DNA of 64,000 nucleotides from Planctomycetota bacterium (lineage in GTDB: Bacteria > Planctomycetota > Planctomycetia > Pirellulales > Lacipirellulaceae): NCBI GenBank assembly GCA_029781135.1, contig JAKOXH010000019.1, positions 62,001-126,000 of the forward strand. The letters run 5' to 3'. Below, piece by piece: positions 1 through 9,692 of the stretch. Position 1 is the stretch's first letter, and each line of letters starts with the position of its first letter. The notes below the pieces were generated by a model that was not told where the DNA came from, made no database searches, and was given only the letters and a program-made list of their open reading frames with translations. A program made the translations under genes and the position numbers.

Positions 1-408
1 TCAAAGGAAAAGAACATGACTTCCGCACATTTCTATCGTCGGCAGCCGGTGATTGGCTACCCATGCAAGATCGCTCCCCGCTTACGCACGCACCTATTCT
101 AACAATCTCCGTTGTAAATCGAGGCATTTTCCACGAGAGAACCGAACTTTAGTATTACACGGTAATCTCGGCCGTCATCGGCCTTAGGCTCCCTACATTG
201 CCGATTCGTTGCTCGTCTAATAGCGTCAACGACGAGATTTCTGTCGCTTCGGGAATGGCCGGTTGGGTTCCAACTTCGCGATTGCCGCACCGGCCGATGA
301 TTGCCAAAGGAGTTCGCTGGTTCCCAATGGGAAAGGGCCTCATCTGCCGTCAAATCAGCAGGAGGCCCGAAGGATCCGCGCGGAATCGATTATCGCTGTG
401 CCCGGGCA
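1..408. other. Leading non-coding stretch, no gene recognised
   Basis: Short open frames occur on both strands, but none has a recognisable motif, a good ribosome-binding site or protein-like composition. The stretch lies downstream of the stop of the minus-strand TolC-like gene. No clear terminator hairpin with a T-run was found. Confidence 0.5.
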
Positions 409-2742
409 TCAAACGCGAGCGGCACTCCAGTTGATCGCAACGTCTCCAAATCGCCAAAGATCGAGCGACGGTTTACGCCACACCCTTGCGCTAGGCCATC
501 GGTATTCTGCCCCGTTCCTTCCGGCAACATCGGTAGCAGACGGCCGAGGCGAGTAATACGCTCGCTCTCCCCCGGTCTGGTACATCATCCCGCCACTGGC
601 ATTGGCTGGCGGTGTACTGCTTTGAGGAGGATTGCTCGGTGCCGGCAACGATTCCGGTGGCAACGCCTGTTCCGGTGCCGATCCTGGCGACTCCATCATC
701 GGTGCTCCGCCCGTCTCACAACCGTCGTTGCAGCCCTGCTGAATAGGGCCTTGGCTCACGACGGCAGGCCGCGTGTAGCCGTAGTCCATATACAACCCGG
801 CATCCCGTTTGCGCGCCTGACGCATGGCGTCGAAGTAAGCCTTGGCCGGCCATTCACCTTCCGCGAGGTACACGCCGTCGTAATCGAGCAGCGAACCCTT
901 GCGATAGTGGACATTCATGATGGACCGGTTGTAATCAACAAGCGAACGGTAGTAAGCGCTCTCTGCTTCCGACCGCCGACGTTGGGCATCGAGCAGCAAG
1001 TCGAGGGTTGCCCGACCGGCCTGATACGACGCCCCCACCGCCTGCACTTCGGCTTCGGCCGCCACGCGACGATTGAAGTTCGTTTGCGTCAGGCCGTAGT
1101 TCAAATCCACATCGCGAATCGAGTCGCCCAACTGGTGCGAGATTTCCAGTTCCAAGTCCTGGAGCAAGGCTCGTTCGCGGGCGAGCAACAACTCATGATG
1201 GCGTACGCCGGAAAGTTCGCGCCGGAAACCGATCGGAATCGAGGCCTGCAACCCGAGCTGCCATTCTTGATACTGGCCGCTGGTTAATACCCCAAACGCG
1301 GATGAGCCCGGCACATTGAATTCGGCGTGCGTCTGGTTGATGAGCTCGTCACCCATACCAAGCCAACGATATTTACCCGCCGCATCGATACGCGGCAACA
1401 GCATATTGCGAGCCGCGATCAACTCCAATTCGCGTCGCTTGATTTCCCACTTCTCACGTCGAATTTCCACCCGGCGCGTGAGGGCTTCGCAATGAATTCC
1501 GGACCAATCAAAGGCGACGCGCGCGATTGTCGGCTCGTCGGACGGACGGATCAACTTCCCATCCGACATCGACAAACCCATGATGTACCGCAAGCGATTT
1601 TCATTCTTGAACACGTCGGTGAGCGCTTGCTCGACTTGCGAGCGGAAGAGGAAGTACTGCGACCGGGCCTGTGCTTCCCGATCGGCACTACCGCCACGCG
1701 AACCGGTGCGATACAAAGCGGCCGTCTTCTTCCAGGTTTCGAGTGCGCTATCGCGGCCCATCTTGCGGGCTTCCAGATCGCGATACGAGAAGTACAACTC
1801 CCAATACGCGTCTTCCACGTCGTGAACCAGATTCCGTACGCCGCCTTCGAAGTCGGCCAACGACTCATCGACACGAATTCGCGCGATCATCACGCCGTCA
1901 ATGGGATTTCGTATGCCAGCCGCGTATTGGTCGAACGACAAGGGGCCGGCAATGCGGTTGTATTGTACGCCACGCCCTTGGAATAACGGCGTACTGAACG
2001 AAGCTTCGAAGTTCGTATTCCAAATGCTGCTAAAAGCTTGCGCCGCTCCAGCATTTCCATTGGGATTTGCCGACGGAAACGTCGACGGCACGTTGTTCGC
2101 TTCGTAGCTCGTATTATTACGAAAAGAAAACGTCGAACCCTCGGCGGCCGTCTTGGTGATACCCGTAGTAAACGTTCCCAGATCCTGTTCCAGAACAGGC
2201 GGCCGGAAAGTCGTCACGGCCGAGCCGGAGTTCTGCGGACGATCGTTTTTATTCCAGAACACGCTGGCATCCAACTGAGCATCGAATTCACTGAGCGCCG
2301 CTTCCGTACCCGAGCCATTGAACGGATCGCCGACGCTGAGACCGGTGGTGGTATCAACCAAGGCTGGGTCGTACGTCGTCGTGATGGATACCGGGCTTAC
2401 CAACGTTCGCGAAATCGTTTCCGGCGCGGTCGAAACCACTCGTCCACCAAGTTGCCGCATGACTTGACTACGGCACAGCGTGACTTGGACAGCCTCGTTG
2501 AGCGAAAGGTCCCAAATCTGGTAGTTGTCCATGTTTTTGAGCGTCAGCGGCGGCAGCGTGTTCTGCACCTCGCACGTCGGCGACTCGTCGACGTCCGGAT
2601 ACTCGATCTGCGTGGCCACGCCCACGTAATGCGAAAGGTCGCCGTCTTCTCGGGCGTAGAATGGCTGCTGCGGAGCGCACCCGGGGGCGAGCATCGACGC
2701 AAGGAGCGTGAGCGACCAGTATTTGCGACTTTGCCGATTCAT
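409..2742 (-). CDS. TolC-family outer membrane efflux lipoprotein
   Basis: This is a 777-residue outer-membrane efflux protein of the TolC/OEP type. Such proteins form the trimeric outer-membrane and periplasmic channel of tripartite exporters. The start at 2742 was chosen because AGGAAG lies about 8 bases upstream and the protein then begins with a lipoprotein-type signal (LTLLASMLAPGCAPQQ, Cys about 22). The long helical OEP-like part runs from about residue 300 to 640 and contains heptad-rich stretches such as VEDAYWELYFSYRDLEARK. The last 130 residues or so are rich in Pro, Ser and Gln and are probably disordered. TolC itself is about 490 residues, so this one has long extensions at both ends. 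No partner pump or adaptor gene is adjacent, so the transported substrate is unknown. An upstream ATG at 2832 is possible but would bury the signal peptide. Confidence 0.85.
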   Translation of the reverse strand: MNRQSRKYWSLTLLASMLAPGCAPQQPFYAREDGDLSHYVGVATQIEYPDVDESPTCEVQNTLPPLTLKNMDNYQIWDLSLNEAVQVTLCRSQVMRQLGGRVVSTAPETISRTLVSPVSITTTYDPALVDTTTGLSVGDPFNGSGTEAALSEFDAQLDASVFWNKNDRPQNSGSAVTTFRPPVLEQDLGTFTTGITKTAAEGSTFSFRNNTSYEANNVPSTFPSANPNGNAGAAQAFSSIWNTNFEASFSTPLFQGRGVQYNRIAGPLSFDQYAAGIRNPIDGVMIARIRVDESLADFEGGVRNLVHDVEDAYWELYFSYRDLEARKMGRDSALETWKKTAALYRTGSRGGSADREAQARSQYFLFRSQVEQALTDVFKNENRLRYIMGLSMSDGKLIRPSDEPTIARVAFDWSGIHCEALTRRVEIRREKWEIKRRELELIAARNMLLPRIDAAGKYRWLGMGDELINQTHAEFNVPGSSAFGVLTSGQYQEWQLGLQASIPIGFRRELSGVRHHELLLARERALLQDLELEISHQLGDSIRDVDLNYGLTQTNFNRRVAAEAEVQAVGASYQAGRATLDLLLDAQRRRSEAESAYYRSLVDYNRSIMNVHYRKGSLLDYDGVYLAEGEWPAKAYFDAMRQARKRDAGLYMDYGYTRPAVVSQGPIQQGCNDGCETGGAPMMESPGSAPEQALPPESLPAPSNPPQSSTPPANASGGMMYQTGGERAYYSPRPSATDVAGRNGAEYRWPSARVWRKPSLDLWRFGDVAINWSAARV

Positions 2743-3169
2743 GCTGTTGCTTCCTGACCTGACGGCACTTCTCACGGTGGCCGCGCAATCGCGCGACCCA
2801 GTTCGTGGCAGCGCGGCGAAACCCATCGCCACCGCACTCGACCCGTTTCCCCCCGGGCCGACGCTTGCCGGGGTGCACCACGAACGGTGACCCTAGAATC
2901 CAAGCAATCAGCACAACTGGTATCGTCGGCCCAATCGTTAAACTTTGACTTATCTGGTCTATTTGACGACGAAACCCCCGTTCGTAGTGGCTGCAGTGCT
3001 AGAACGGCCAACGAGGCGACGCACCAGCGTGCAACAAAACCACGATGAAGAAGTGCTGCGCCACGCCAGGGAACAGGCATTCGAACTGGGGAAGGCGAAG
3101 ACGATGGCCGCTAAAGGCCGTCAACATTGAATAAGGCCCACTGTCGGCGCGTAGAGCAAGAGAAAGTCC
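2743..3169. other. Intergenic region upstream of the TolC-like gene
   Basis: This region should hold the promoter of the minus-strand TolC-like gene. Open frames here (for example minus-strand 2772-3080) lack recognisable domains. I could not assign a promoter with confidence. Confidence 0.4.
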
Positions 3170-3170
3170 G

Positions 3171-3213
3171 CCCAAAAATCAAAAAGGGCCAGAACATCGC
3201 TGTTCTGACCCTT
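3171..3213 (-). terminator. Rho-independent terminator of the PEP-CTERM gene
   Basis: On the minus strand AAGGGTCAGAACA (3213-3201) pairs with TGTTCTGGCCCTT (3196-3184) over 13 base pairs with one G.T wobble. The loop is the four bases GCGA. A T-rich tract (TTTTTGATTTTT) follows directly. It lies about 60 bases after the stop codon of the PEP-CTERM gene at 3276 and points the right way. Confidence 0.88.
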
Positions 3214-3275
3214 CCCCATGATCGAAACGGCGGCGGAACACGCGCTATTCCACACCGTCGTTTAATACCCAATAC

Positions 3276-4142
3276 TCAGCTGCGACTGTTTCGCATCGAA
3301 ACTGCTAGCACCCCTGCCATCACACATAAAGCCAGCGTCGCTGGTTCCGGCACAAACGGATCGCCAACGGGCGGCGTTGGTATGAGGTCAATTCGGAAGT
3401 CCTTCTTGGCAATGAAGGAAACACTTGCTGGCTCACTAATTGCAATCAGCGAATTATTGATCGACACTTCGACCTTCGTGGCCACTTGCCCTTGTGGCAG
3501 CACACCCGTGAGATTGAAGCCTAGACCCAAACTCCAAGGCTGAACCACACCCGGGTTCGCCGCGAGGTTGAAACCCACACTGGCGTTTGCCGGCGGAAGA
3601 TTAATGGGTGCGACCGGCAGCCCGTTAATCTGCGTTACCGTAGCCCGCACGATAGCGCCTGCATACGTCGAAGTCGCTGCCGTCCCGGCACCGACTTGTG
3701 TGTAATCGCCCGCTTCATACACACTGAACGAGCCAATTCCAATATAGCCATTGGGGTTCGACAACCCCATGACCGTGAAATTCAACTGACCGTCGGTGAT
3801 ATCGCTGGCACCGCCGGTAGCATTGGCAACGAAGGAAGTGGGGTCGAAATCAAGGCCAATAACATAGGGGTCTGGCGGTCCGTAGAGTGGTACCGCGTCT
3901 GTGCCGGACGACTCCTTTACATCCTGAAACATGATCCCGGCCGAGGGCACATTGAAGTCGCCGTAATTAATCGTTGCCGCGTGCGTGGCCGAGGCAACGA
4001 AAGCCAGCATCAAGCCGGCAAGTGCCGACTGCCAGCATAGCTTCGAAAATCGAGAATTCAACTTCATGGAATGGGCTGATCCGCCCACGAATACCGACTT
4101 AAACATCATATGTTTGTTACTCAAAGCGCGCGTCAAAATCAT
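3276..4142 (-). CDS. PEP-CTERM sorting domain protein
   Basis: This is a secreted protein of 288 residues and unknown function. The tail VPEPATLALCVMAGVLAVSM followed by RNSRS is a classic PEP-CTERM signal (Pro-Glu-Pro, hydrophobic segment, basic end). That signal is recognised by an exosortase for processing at the cell surface, and no exosortase gene lies in this window. The start at 4142 is supported by GGAGAAGG 6-10 bases upstream. It leaves a long basic N-region before the hydrophobic core LAGLMLAFVASATHA (about residues 41-55). Starting at Met26 (4067) would give a more ordinary signal peptide but has no ribosome-binding site. The middle is beta-rich, Gly/Asn/Thr-rich and has no enzyme motif. 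A strong terminator follows, so it is probably monocistronic. Confidence 0.85.
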   Translation of the reverse strand: MILTRALSNKHMMFKSVFVGGSAHSMKLNSRFSKLCWQSALAGLMLAFVASATHAATINYGDFNVPSAGIMFQDVKESSGTDAVPLYGPPDPYVIGLDFDPTSFVANATGGASDITDGQLNFTVMGLSNPNGYIGIGSFSVYEAGDYTQVGAGTAATSTYAGAIVRATVTQINGLPVAPINLPPANASVGFNLAANPGVVQPWSLGLGFNLTGVLPQGQVATKVEVSINNSLIAISEPASVSFIAKKDFRIDLIPTPPVGDPFVPEPATLALCVMAGVLAVSMRNSRS

Positions 4143-4827
4143 GGGACCTTCTCCTTCGCGTGCGCGAACGGAAATACAACGGGGATAAATGTAAATACAA
4201 CGTCGGCCGATCAATGCAATCAGGCCATGGACAGCATTCGCAAGAGAATGGCGAATACCGACGCTACAAGAGCTGCATTAGCGTTACCAAGAATGCGCGG
4301 CCGAATATGGCCTGCGACAAAGTCAACGAATCACTCAGTACAGATCTACTCGTCAAAATGAATACCAAAATGCGGCAGCCTCCCGGCGAGCCGTCACGCT
4401 TCCAGTATAGACCACGTTGAGATAGCTGCCAACTGTTTTTTAGGAAATCTGGCAATTATTTCGCAACCCCGACGACCACTCTTTAAGTCTTTACCCCAGC
4501 CCATCTTAGAGCTTGGGAAACTCCAGGCCGAAGAACAGCGAATCCAAGTTTTCCGCGACAGTTTTGCGCCGAATTGTCGGTCGGCGTACCCGTTGCCAAA
4601 TCTCACCGCCCCTGCGGACGCTTATCGACTGCTTTTCGGAATTGCTGACTGCTACCGGGCAATAGCTGTCGAATGCCATCGAATGATTATTCGGAGGCAT
4701 TCGCGACGCGGTTGGACCAAACAAAATCCCCCTGATGATCGCGCCCCGCTACCTCGATTCGCCTCGTTCGACCAAGCTATTGACTGCGGCGCAAGAAGTT
4801 CGTCCAAATGCAACTCCGCCAACCACC
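4143..4827. other. Long intergenic region between divergent genes
   Basis: About 680 bases separate the divergent starts at 4142 (minus) and 4828 (plus). The short frames inside show no domains. Promoters for both neighbours must lie here, but no convincing -35/-10 or -24/-12 pair was identified and no strong palindrome was seen. Confidence 0.4.
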
Positions 4828-5364
4828 ATGAGCTCTTCGCACATTTCGTTTGCGACACTCGCGGCAAAGACAATCGTTGCCCACTCGATCACTTACGTCT
4901 TCATGGGGGTCCTGGCCTCTTGGGCCCTCGACTATCGTCACCAGTTCGCCGAACCTCAAACGGCCACGGCTATGCGCCAGTTTGACGACCCGATGATTAT
5001 CGCGGGGCCTTTGCTACAACCAATCCGCGGCCTCATCTTCGCACTTACTTTCTATCCGCTGCAAGAATGTTTCTTCCAGAGACGCTACGGTTGGCTGATT
5101 TTGGCCTGGACACTCATTGCCCTTGGCGTCCTAGCCACTTTTGGACCTGACTCCGGTTCTCTCGAGGGGCTTGTCTATACAACGATTCCGATCCGCAAGC
5201 AACTTTCGGGTTGGCTGGAAGTCATCCCACAAGCGGTCATGCTTTCGGGGTTACTCTACTACTGGGTAAGTCGCCCGCAAAAGCGCTGGCTCACATGGTC
5301 ACTTGCCGTCATCTTTCTCTTGCTAAACGCGCTGCTCCTCATGGGGCTGTTCGTAAAAGCGTGA
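4828..5364 (+). CDS. Small multi-pass membrane protein, unknown function
   Basis: The 178-residue product has about five hydrophobic segments: around residues 14-33, 60-77, 86-105, 130-150 and 155-177. Soluble loops are short and no known family motif was recognised. The start at Met 4828 (MSSSHISFATLAAK) is favoured because the upstream alternative at 4735 adds a 31-residue polar stretch that looks like translated leader. Neither start has a strong ribosome-binding site. It converges with the secretion operon (end 5443) and is probably independent of it. It could be a transporter-like or CPBP-like helper protein, but the diagnostic residues are not visible. Confidence 0.6.
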   Translation: MSSSHISFATLAAKTIVAHSITYVFMGVLASWALDYRHQFAEPQTATAMRQFDDPMIIAGPLLQPIRGLIFALTFYPLQECFFQRRYGWLILAWTLIALGVLATFGPDSGSLEGLVYTTIPIRKQLSGWLEVIPQAVMLSGLLYYWVSRPQKRWLTWSLAVIFLLLNALLLMGLFVKA

Positions 5365-5442
5365 AATCGCGTCGGCGACAGCAAATCACAGAATCACCTC
5401 GACGCGACACGATTGCAGCCCGCAGGTTCACCGTTGATATGG

Positions 5443-5985
5443 CTACCGTTTCTCTATGATGATACCGTCCTCCGCGATTCCCGTTACCTGGCGGCCGTCA
5501 TCCAACTTATCTCCTAGTCGAATGATGTGCGAGTCGACAATGGCGGCGGTGCCGGTCGCGTCGTGGTAGACCGCTTGTACTTTTTCGTTCAAACGATTTT
5601 CCACCGGTTCACTACTATTCGGCGTTTCTTTGGAATCGGCAGAGCGGAGACTTGTGCCGTGAGCGGCATTCGATTGATTCGCCGTGGCCGAACTGCTCGC
5701 AATGGTCGCGTTCCAAGGACCAAAAGGGTTTTTGGCGATGATGGCGTCGAGGCTGAGCTTCGGCCACTGCGTGGCGTTATGTTCTGTGACCTGGTTGGCC
5801 GAGGTGACAGTCATGCTCGGTGCTGGGACTCGCGCCGGCCGTGGCGGCGGAGCAATTGGCGGCGAAGTGCCAACTCGCGCGAAATTCCGATACATCATGA
5901 ACGCGAGAACCAGCGCGAGAATTGGTATCGCCATCACCTTGTGGCGCCGCCAAGGATCCACGGCATTTTGCCTGACATTGCTCAT
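5443..5985 (-). CDS. GspC/PilP-like inner-membrane secretion protein
   Basis: This 180-residue protein is last in the secretion operon. It has a single membrane helix (about residues 17-30, MAIPILALVLAFMM), a Pro-rich linker and a small C-terminal domain. The segment VQAVYHDATGTAAIVDSHII, then RLGDKLDDGRQVTGI, resembles the homology region of GspC and PilP that binds the secretin periplasmic domains. Its ATG overlaps the stop of the upstream pilO-like gene by four bases (ATGA), so translation is probably coupled. By family analogy it connects the PilM/N/O platform to the secretin encoded at 21870-23759. The family call rests on topology, position and the HR-like tail, since similarity within this group is always weak. 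Confidence 0.7.
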   Translation of the reverse strand: MSNVRQNAVDPWRRHKVMAIPILALVLAFMMYRNFARVGTSPPIAPPPRPARVPAPSMTVTSANQVTEHNATQWPKLSLDAIIAKNPFGPWNATIASSSATANQSNAAHGTSLRSADSKETPNSSEPVENRLNEKVQAVYHDATGTAAIVDSHIIRLGDKLDDGRQVTGIAEDGIIIEKR

Positions 5986-6563
5986 CGTTCACCCCCGGCG
6001 GCGGCGAGTGTTGCCCGCACTTGGGATGGGTTCACGACGCGCAGCGTCAGTTCCAACCCGCACAGTCCGTCGTCTTGCTGCGGCGCGGTAATTGAACATT
6101 GGGTAACTTCGCACAGGAAGTTAGCAGCGGATATGCCGTTCAGAAAACGGCAAATTCCGGCATAGCTGGCGGTCGCCGAAATCTGCGCCTCCAAGCCACT
6201 GGCTGATGGTTGCCCGGGTGAATAACTCTTGATCGACAATTCCGCGCCAGTCGCCAGTTTCGAGAGCTCGGCGAGAAGTGCGGCATCATTGGGGGCAACT
6301 GCAATTTCAGCTGTACGCAATGGCGCTGCCTCGTGAAGCAGTTGAATCTCCTTGGCCAATCGCTCGTGCTGCACCCGGTTGTCGCGGTCATTTTTTACTA
6401 GATCGATGACCGATGCCAGCTCTTCGCGCAGGCACACTTCCTTCGCCCGCAGCAGGGCACTTGCTTTCCAGGTACCGCTGGCCAACAACAACACCGCGGC
6501 GATTCCCGCGGCGTGGATTAACAAGTGGCGGTTCAACGAGTGGTGACTGGAGGTACGCGACAT
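5982..6563 (-). CDS. pilO: PilO/GspM-like pilus assembly protein
   Basis: About 193 residues: one N-terminal membrane helix (about residues 15-32 from the ATG), a coiled-coil segment and an alpha/beta periplasmic domain ending in ELTLRVVNPSQVRATLAAAG. That layout matches PilO/GspM, which dimerise with PilN/GspL in the inner-membrane platform. Position between pilN-like and gspC-like genes supports it. A GTG start at 6593 is possible and would add ten residues with a 13-base overlap with the upstream stop. The ATG at 6563 gives a cleaner membrane-anchor N-terminus. Neither has a strong Shine-Dalgarno sequence. The stop overlaps the next gene by four bases. Confidence 0.72.
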   Translation of the reverse strand: MSRTSSHHSLNRHLLIHAAGIAAVLLLASGTWKASALLRAKEVCLREELASVIDLVKNDRDNRVQHERLAKEIQLLHEAAPLRTAEIAVAPNDAALLAELSKLATGAELSIKSYSPGQPSASGLEAQISATASYAGICRFLNGISAANFLCEVTQCSITAPQQDDGLCGLELTLRVVNPSQVRATLAAAGGER

Positions 6564-6580
6564 GAGGTTCAACTCGCTTG

Positions 6581-7198
6581 CTAGAAACTGCACTCGATTT
6601 TGAATTGACGGTATCGGTCGGCGCCAGTCGATGTCTCGCTCGAGCCTTTGAGGCTGACCTCCGCTACCGCGCCCGATTGACGAAGCAAGGCGACGAGCCG
6701 CGAAATCGTGTCGGCGTCATCCGCAGCTCCATCCAGCGCAAGTGACCCTTTGGCGGCATCGGTGCTCGAAATGGGGCGGGTCGGGGCGGCCGGACTACCG
6801 ACAGGTGGAGAAGCGGCATCGCGCGAGGCGGGCAGCCGGATTGACAGATGCTGCAATCGCGATTTGCCGGCCGCCTTATCGACGCTTTGCGCCACGATTC
6901 CGACTAACGTCAACGCACGTTTGTCGTTCCGCAATTGGTCAACCGCTTCGTGCTGGGCGTGAACGGCGGCTAGTTCTTGTTCCCACTGGCCAATTTCCGC
7001 CTTCATTTGTCGTAGGCCAGGATGCTTGATCGCTTGTTCAGCGACCTGACGGTTAAGGACGATTACCTGGACGAAACTCCTACCGCAATAGGACGCGCCG
7101 CACGCGCTCAACAAGGTGAGAACCCAGCCCCACGCTCGCAGGTGTCGCCGTAACGCTTGCCTTGCAATGAAGTCGGGAGGCAACAAATTGATATGCAT
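6581..7198 (-). CDS. pilN: PilN-like pilus assembly protein
   Basis: The 205-residue product begins MHINLLPPDFI, which fits the PilN N-terminal motif (INLLP) that binds PilM in the cytoplasm. A membrane helix at about residues 22-40 and a coiled coil with a small periplasmic domain follow. The start at 7198 is supported by GGGAGGCG seven bases upstream. An earlier in-frame Met at 7213 would lie inside the pilM stop region. The gene begins two bases after the pilM-like stop. In type IV pili PilN recruits PilM and pairs with PilO, and the same order (M, N, O, P) is kept here. The central segment (about residues 120-160) is Ala/Pro/Ser-rich and longer than usual. Confidence 0.82.
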   Translation of the reverse strand: MHINLLPPDFIARQALRRHLRAWGWVLTLLSACGASYCGRSFVQVIVLNRQVAEQAIKHPGLRQMKAEIGQWEQELAAVHAQHEAVDQLRNDKRALTLVGIVAQSVDKAAGKSRLQHLSIRLPASRDAASPPVGSPAAPTRPISSTDAAKGSLALDGAADDADTISRLVALLRQSGAVAEVSLKGSSETSTGADRYRQFKIECSF

Positions 7199-7200
7199 CG

Positions 7201-8316
7201 TTACGCCTCCCACGCCAATGCAGATAGGGCAGCCGCGACGGCAAATAACGAATCATCGCGGTTTGCCGCGGTAAAGTCGGCGGTCGTGAGTCGCCAGGGA
7301 TCGACTTCCACGCCCGTTTCGTTCGCCAAACGGAAAGCCAAATGTCGTAGAAACGCGCCGCCGCCAGCGAACAGAATTTGCTGGGGCACCAGCGCACAAG
7401 GACTGTGTTCCAAGAACGCAAGTGTTCGCGCGATTTCTGTCATCCAGCGCGCGACAGGTTCAGTTGCTAACTGATGCACCACATCAGCGGCGGCGTCTGC
7501 CGGAGCAGCGCCATCAATCGGCCCCAATCCCCACCGCCGCACCAGCTGCAGCGATTCATTCGCGGTCAACTTCAAGCTATTCTGAATCGGGCGGAGCAGG
7601 GCATCGATGCCGGCACCACGCAAGACGCGGGTAAACACGGGCCGGCCATGCATCGCGGCCACAAAGACCGTCGCGGAATAACCAATATCGAGAATCACTC
7701 GCGGCAGCTCGGCATGAAGGGGATCAAACATTTGCACGGCGCGGGCCAATGCACAGGGAACGCCGTCGAGCAATCGACATTCCAGGCCGGCGTCCGACAA
7801 ACTGTTCGCGACCTTCAGGGCGACGTTTCGATCGAGATCGATGACCGAAAGTTGAACCATCGCGCTGTTTGTGTTCGCTGAATTCAACGGTTGCCAGTAG
7901 TCATAGCACCGCTCCTTTGCGCTAGACGGGGCGTCGGCCTCGATTTCCTCGCCAACCATATGGCGTAATTCAGTGTCTTCGCCCTGCGGCAGGTCCAAGG
8001 TACGGTGTGTCGTACAGCCGGCAGACAAGGCTGCGGCCGCACGCTTGCCGCGGAACACTCCTCGCCCTTGTCGCAATTGCCGCGCGAACGCAAAATCGTC
8101 GTCGGGTAACGACAGTTCTTCCAAGAATCGCGGGCTACATTCGGCGGGCAGACACCAGCGCGCCGCAATTCGATATTCGTCCCCCACTCGCTCGACCTGG
8201 GCCATTTTAGTGAGTGCGGCGCCCACATCCACGCCGATCCAGCCGCGCTTACGGTGCCGCAGGAACCGTCGGGTACGCGCCATCGTCGAACTGGGGAATA
8301 AGGCGGGCATAATCAC
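7201..8316 (-). CDS. pilM: PilM-like actin-fold ATPase
   Basis: The 371-residue protein has the actin/FtsA-like nucleotide-binding fold of PilM. WIGVDVGAALTKMAQ (about residues 26-40) is the phosphate-1 loop, RVILDIGYSATVF the phosphate-2 loop and QQILFAGGGAFLRHLA the adenosine motif. No membrane segment is present, as expected for a cytoplasmic PilM ring protein. PilM binds the PilN cytoplasmic peptide and links the platform to the ATPases. GAAGAG lies upstream of the ATG at 8316. Met12 (8283) is an alternative start. There are 83 bases between the gspF stop and this start, the second largest gap inside the operon. Confidence 0.85.
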   Translation of the reverse strand: MIMPALFPSSTMARTRRFLRHRKRGWIGVDVGAALTKMAQVERVGDEYRIAARWCLPAECSPRFLEELSLPDDDFAFARQLRQGRGVFRGKRAAAALSAGCTTHRTLDLPQGEDTELRHMVGEEIEADAPSSAKERCYDYWQPLNSANTNSAMVQLSVIDLDRNVALKVANSLSDAGLECRLLDGVPCALARAVQMFDPLHAELPRVILDIGYSATVFVAAMHGRPVFTRVLRGAGIDALLRPIQNSLKLTANESLQLVRRWGLGPIDGAAPADAAADVVHQLATEPVARWMTEIARTLAFLEHSPCALVPQQILFAGGGAFLRHLAFRLANETGVEVDPWRLTTADFTAANRDDSLFAVAAALSALAWEA

Positions 8317-8399
8317 TCTTCGATTCGATCTCGCGGTCGTTTCACCGTTATCGCTACAACTGTCTGCTGGAAAAACTGGTATCAGGGAGTATCGTGTTC

Positions 8400-9614
8400 C
8401 TACTGAACCATCGTGGAAGCATCGAACAACGGTAACATGACCGACAGGACGACCACCGCCACGAGCAAACCCAATGTTACGATCAAGGTCGGTTCGGCAA
8501 GCTTGACGATATTTCGCACGCTGTTTTCACCTTCTTCTTCAAAGTGCTGCCCGACCGTGATGAGTACTTGCCCCAGCCGGCCGTTTCTTTCGGCCGTGGC
8601 GATCATCTGCGCCGCGCCGGAAGGCAGGAACTCCGCCGCCAGCAAGGAATTGCTGATGCCGTTGCCATGAATCAAGTCGTGCTCCATGCGATCAAACAGA
8701 TTCTGGAATAAAAGGTTTCGCGCGGCCGAACGACAAAGCCGCAGGCACTCCAACAGCGGCACGCCACTTTGCAGCATCGTGCCCAGTAAGAAGAACGATC
8801 GGCCCGACGCCAGAGTTCGCGTGGCATTACGCAGTACGAGCGCGTTCATCGCCAGGTGATCCCACGCCCGGCGAGCAATCGGCAATCGAACGGCATAAAG
8901 ACCGATGCACGTCACGAGGAGAGATGCACCGGCAATCGCGACCGCGTTGGTCCGGGAAAACTCACCCACGTCGAGCAGCAATTGCGTTATCGGCGGCGCC
9001 GGACGACCGAATCCAGCGAAGACTTTGCCGAACTGCGGCAAGACGAAAAACACCAAGGCGACGAGCACCGCGACCATCACGCCACAAAGAAACATCGGGT
9101 ACGTCAGCATCGCCCAAATCGAGCTGCGCAGGCGTTTCTCATTTCGCAGCAAGTCGCTAAGTCGTTCGAGCACTTGCACGATGTTGCCAGATTGTTCCCC
9201 CGCCGCAATGCCGGCCACGAACGTTTCTTGAAATACGTGCGGGTGCTTTCGCATCGCCTGCGATAGGCTGTTTCCATTCGCCACATCGAGATTGAGCGCT
9301 TGCGCGATCGCGCGCAGCCCAGGGCTACGCGTGCTTTCGGCCAGGTGCTGCAGCGCATCGGCGAGGGTTACGCCCGATTGGCACATGATCGTCAATTGCG
9401 ACATCCACGTGACCAGGTCTCCGGTGCGCACCCGGCGGCCGGATCCCGCTGGTCCGGCGAGCGAGCCCCGCGCTCGCTCCCCGATCGGCTCAATCGCGAT
9501 CAGGAAAAGACCCTGCCGACGCAGTTGGGCACGACCGTCGGCCACCGACGCGGCCTCGATCTCGCCTGCAGTGCGCATCCCGTTTCGATCTTTTGCCTGA
9601 TATCCCAACCGCAT
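8400..9614 (-). CDS. gspF: Type II secretion system F family inner-membrane protein
   Basis: A 404-residue GspF/PilC-type polytopic protein. Two T2SSF repeats are visible: about residues 65-190 (WMSQLTIMCQSGVTLADALQ, then AGEQSGNIVQVLERL) and about 270-395 (LGTMLQSGVPLLECLRLC, then ATAERNGRLGQVLITVG). Large hydrophobic segments lie near residues 165-192 and 220-245, with a C-terminal membrane helix (LIVTLGLLVAVVVLSVMLPL). The N-terminal part includes the short GspF N domain (YQAKDRNGMRTAGEIEAASV). It forms the core of the platform on which pseudopilins assemble, next to GspE. Length and both repeats are normal for the family. Confidence 0.93.
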   Translation of the reverse strand: MRLGYQAKDRNGMRTAGEIEAASVADGRAQLRRQGLFLIAIEPIGERARGSLAGPAGSGRRVRTGDLVTWMSQLTIMCQSGVTLADALQHLAESTRSPGLRAIAQALNLDVANGNSLSQAMRKHPHVFQETFVAGIAAGEQSGNIVQVLERLSDLLRNEKRLRSSIWAMLTYPMFLCGVMVAVLVALVFFVLPQFGKVFAGFGRPAPPITQLLLDVGEFSRTNAVAIAGASLLVTCIGLYAVRLPIARRAWDHLAMNALVLRNATRTLASGRSFFLLGTMLQSGVPLLECLRLCRSAARNLLFQNLFDRMEHDLIHGNGISNSLLAAEFLPSGAAQMIATAERNGRLGQVLITVGQHFEEEGENSVRNIVKLAEPTLIVTLGLLVAVVVLSVMLPLFDASTMVQ

Positions 9615-9692
9615 GGCAGTGACTCAAATCATCGAACTCATCTTAAGAACAAATCTCAACTCTATAATGTCCGCCAAGCTCAAAATTAACGG

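Noticed and set aside
301..1287. A 328-codon plus-strand frame
   Set aside because: It is antisense to the TolC-like gene, has no domain and an Arg/His-rich composition typical of shadow frames in G+C-rich DNA.
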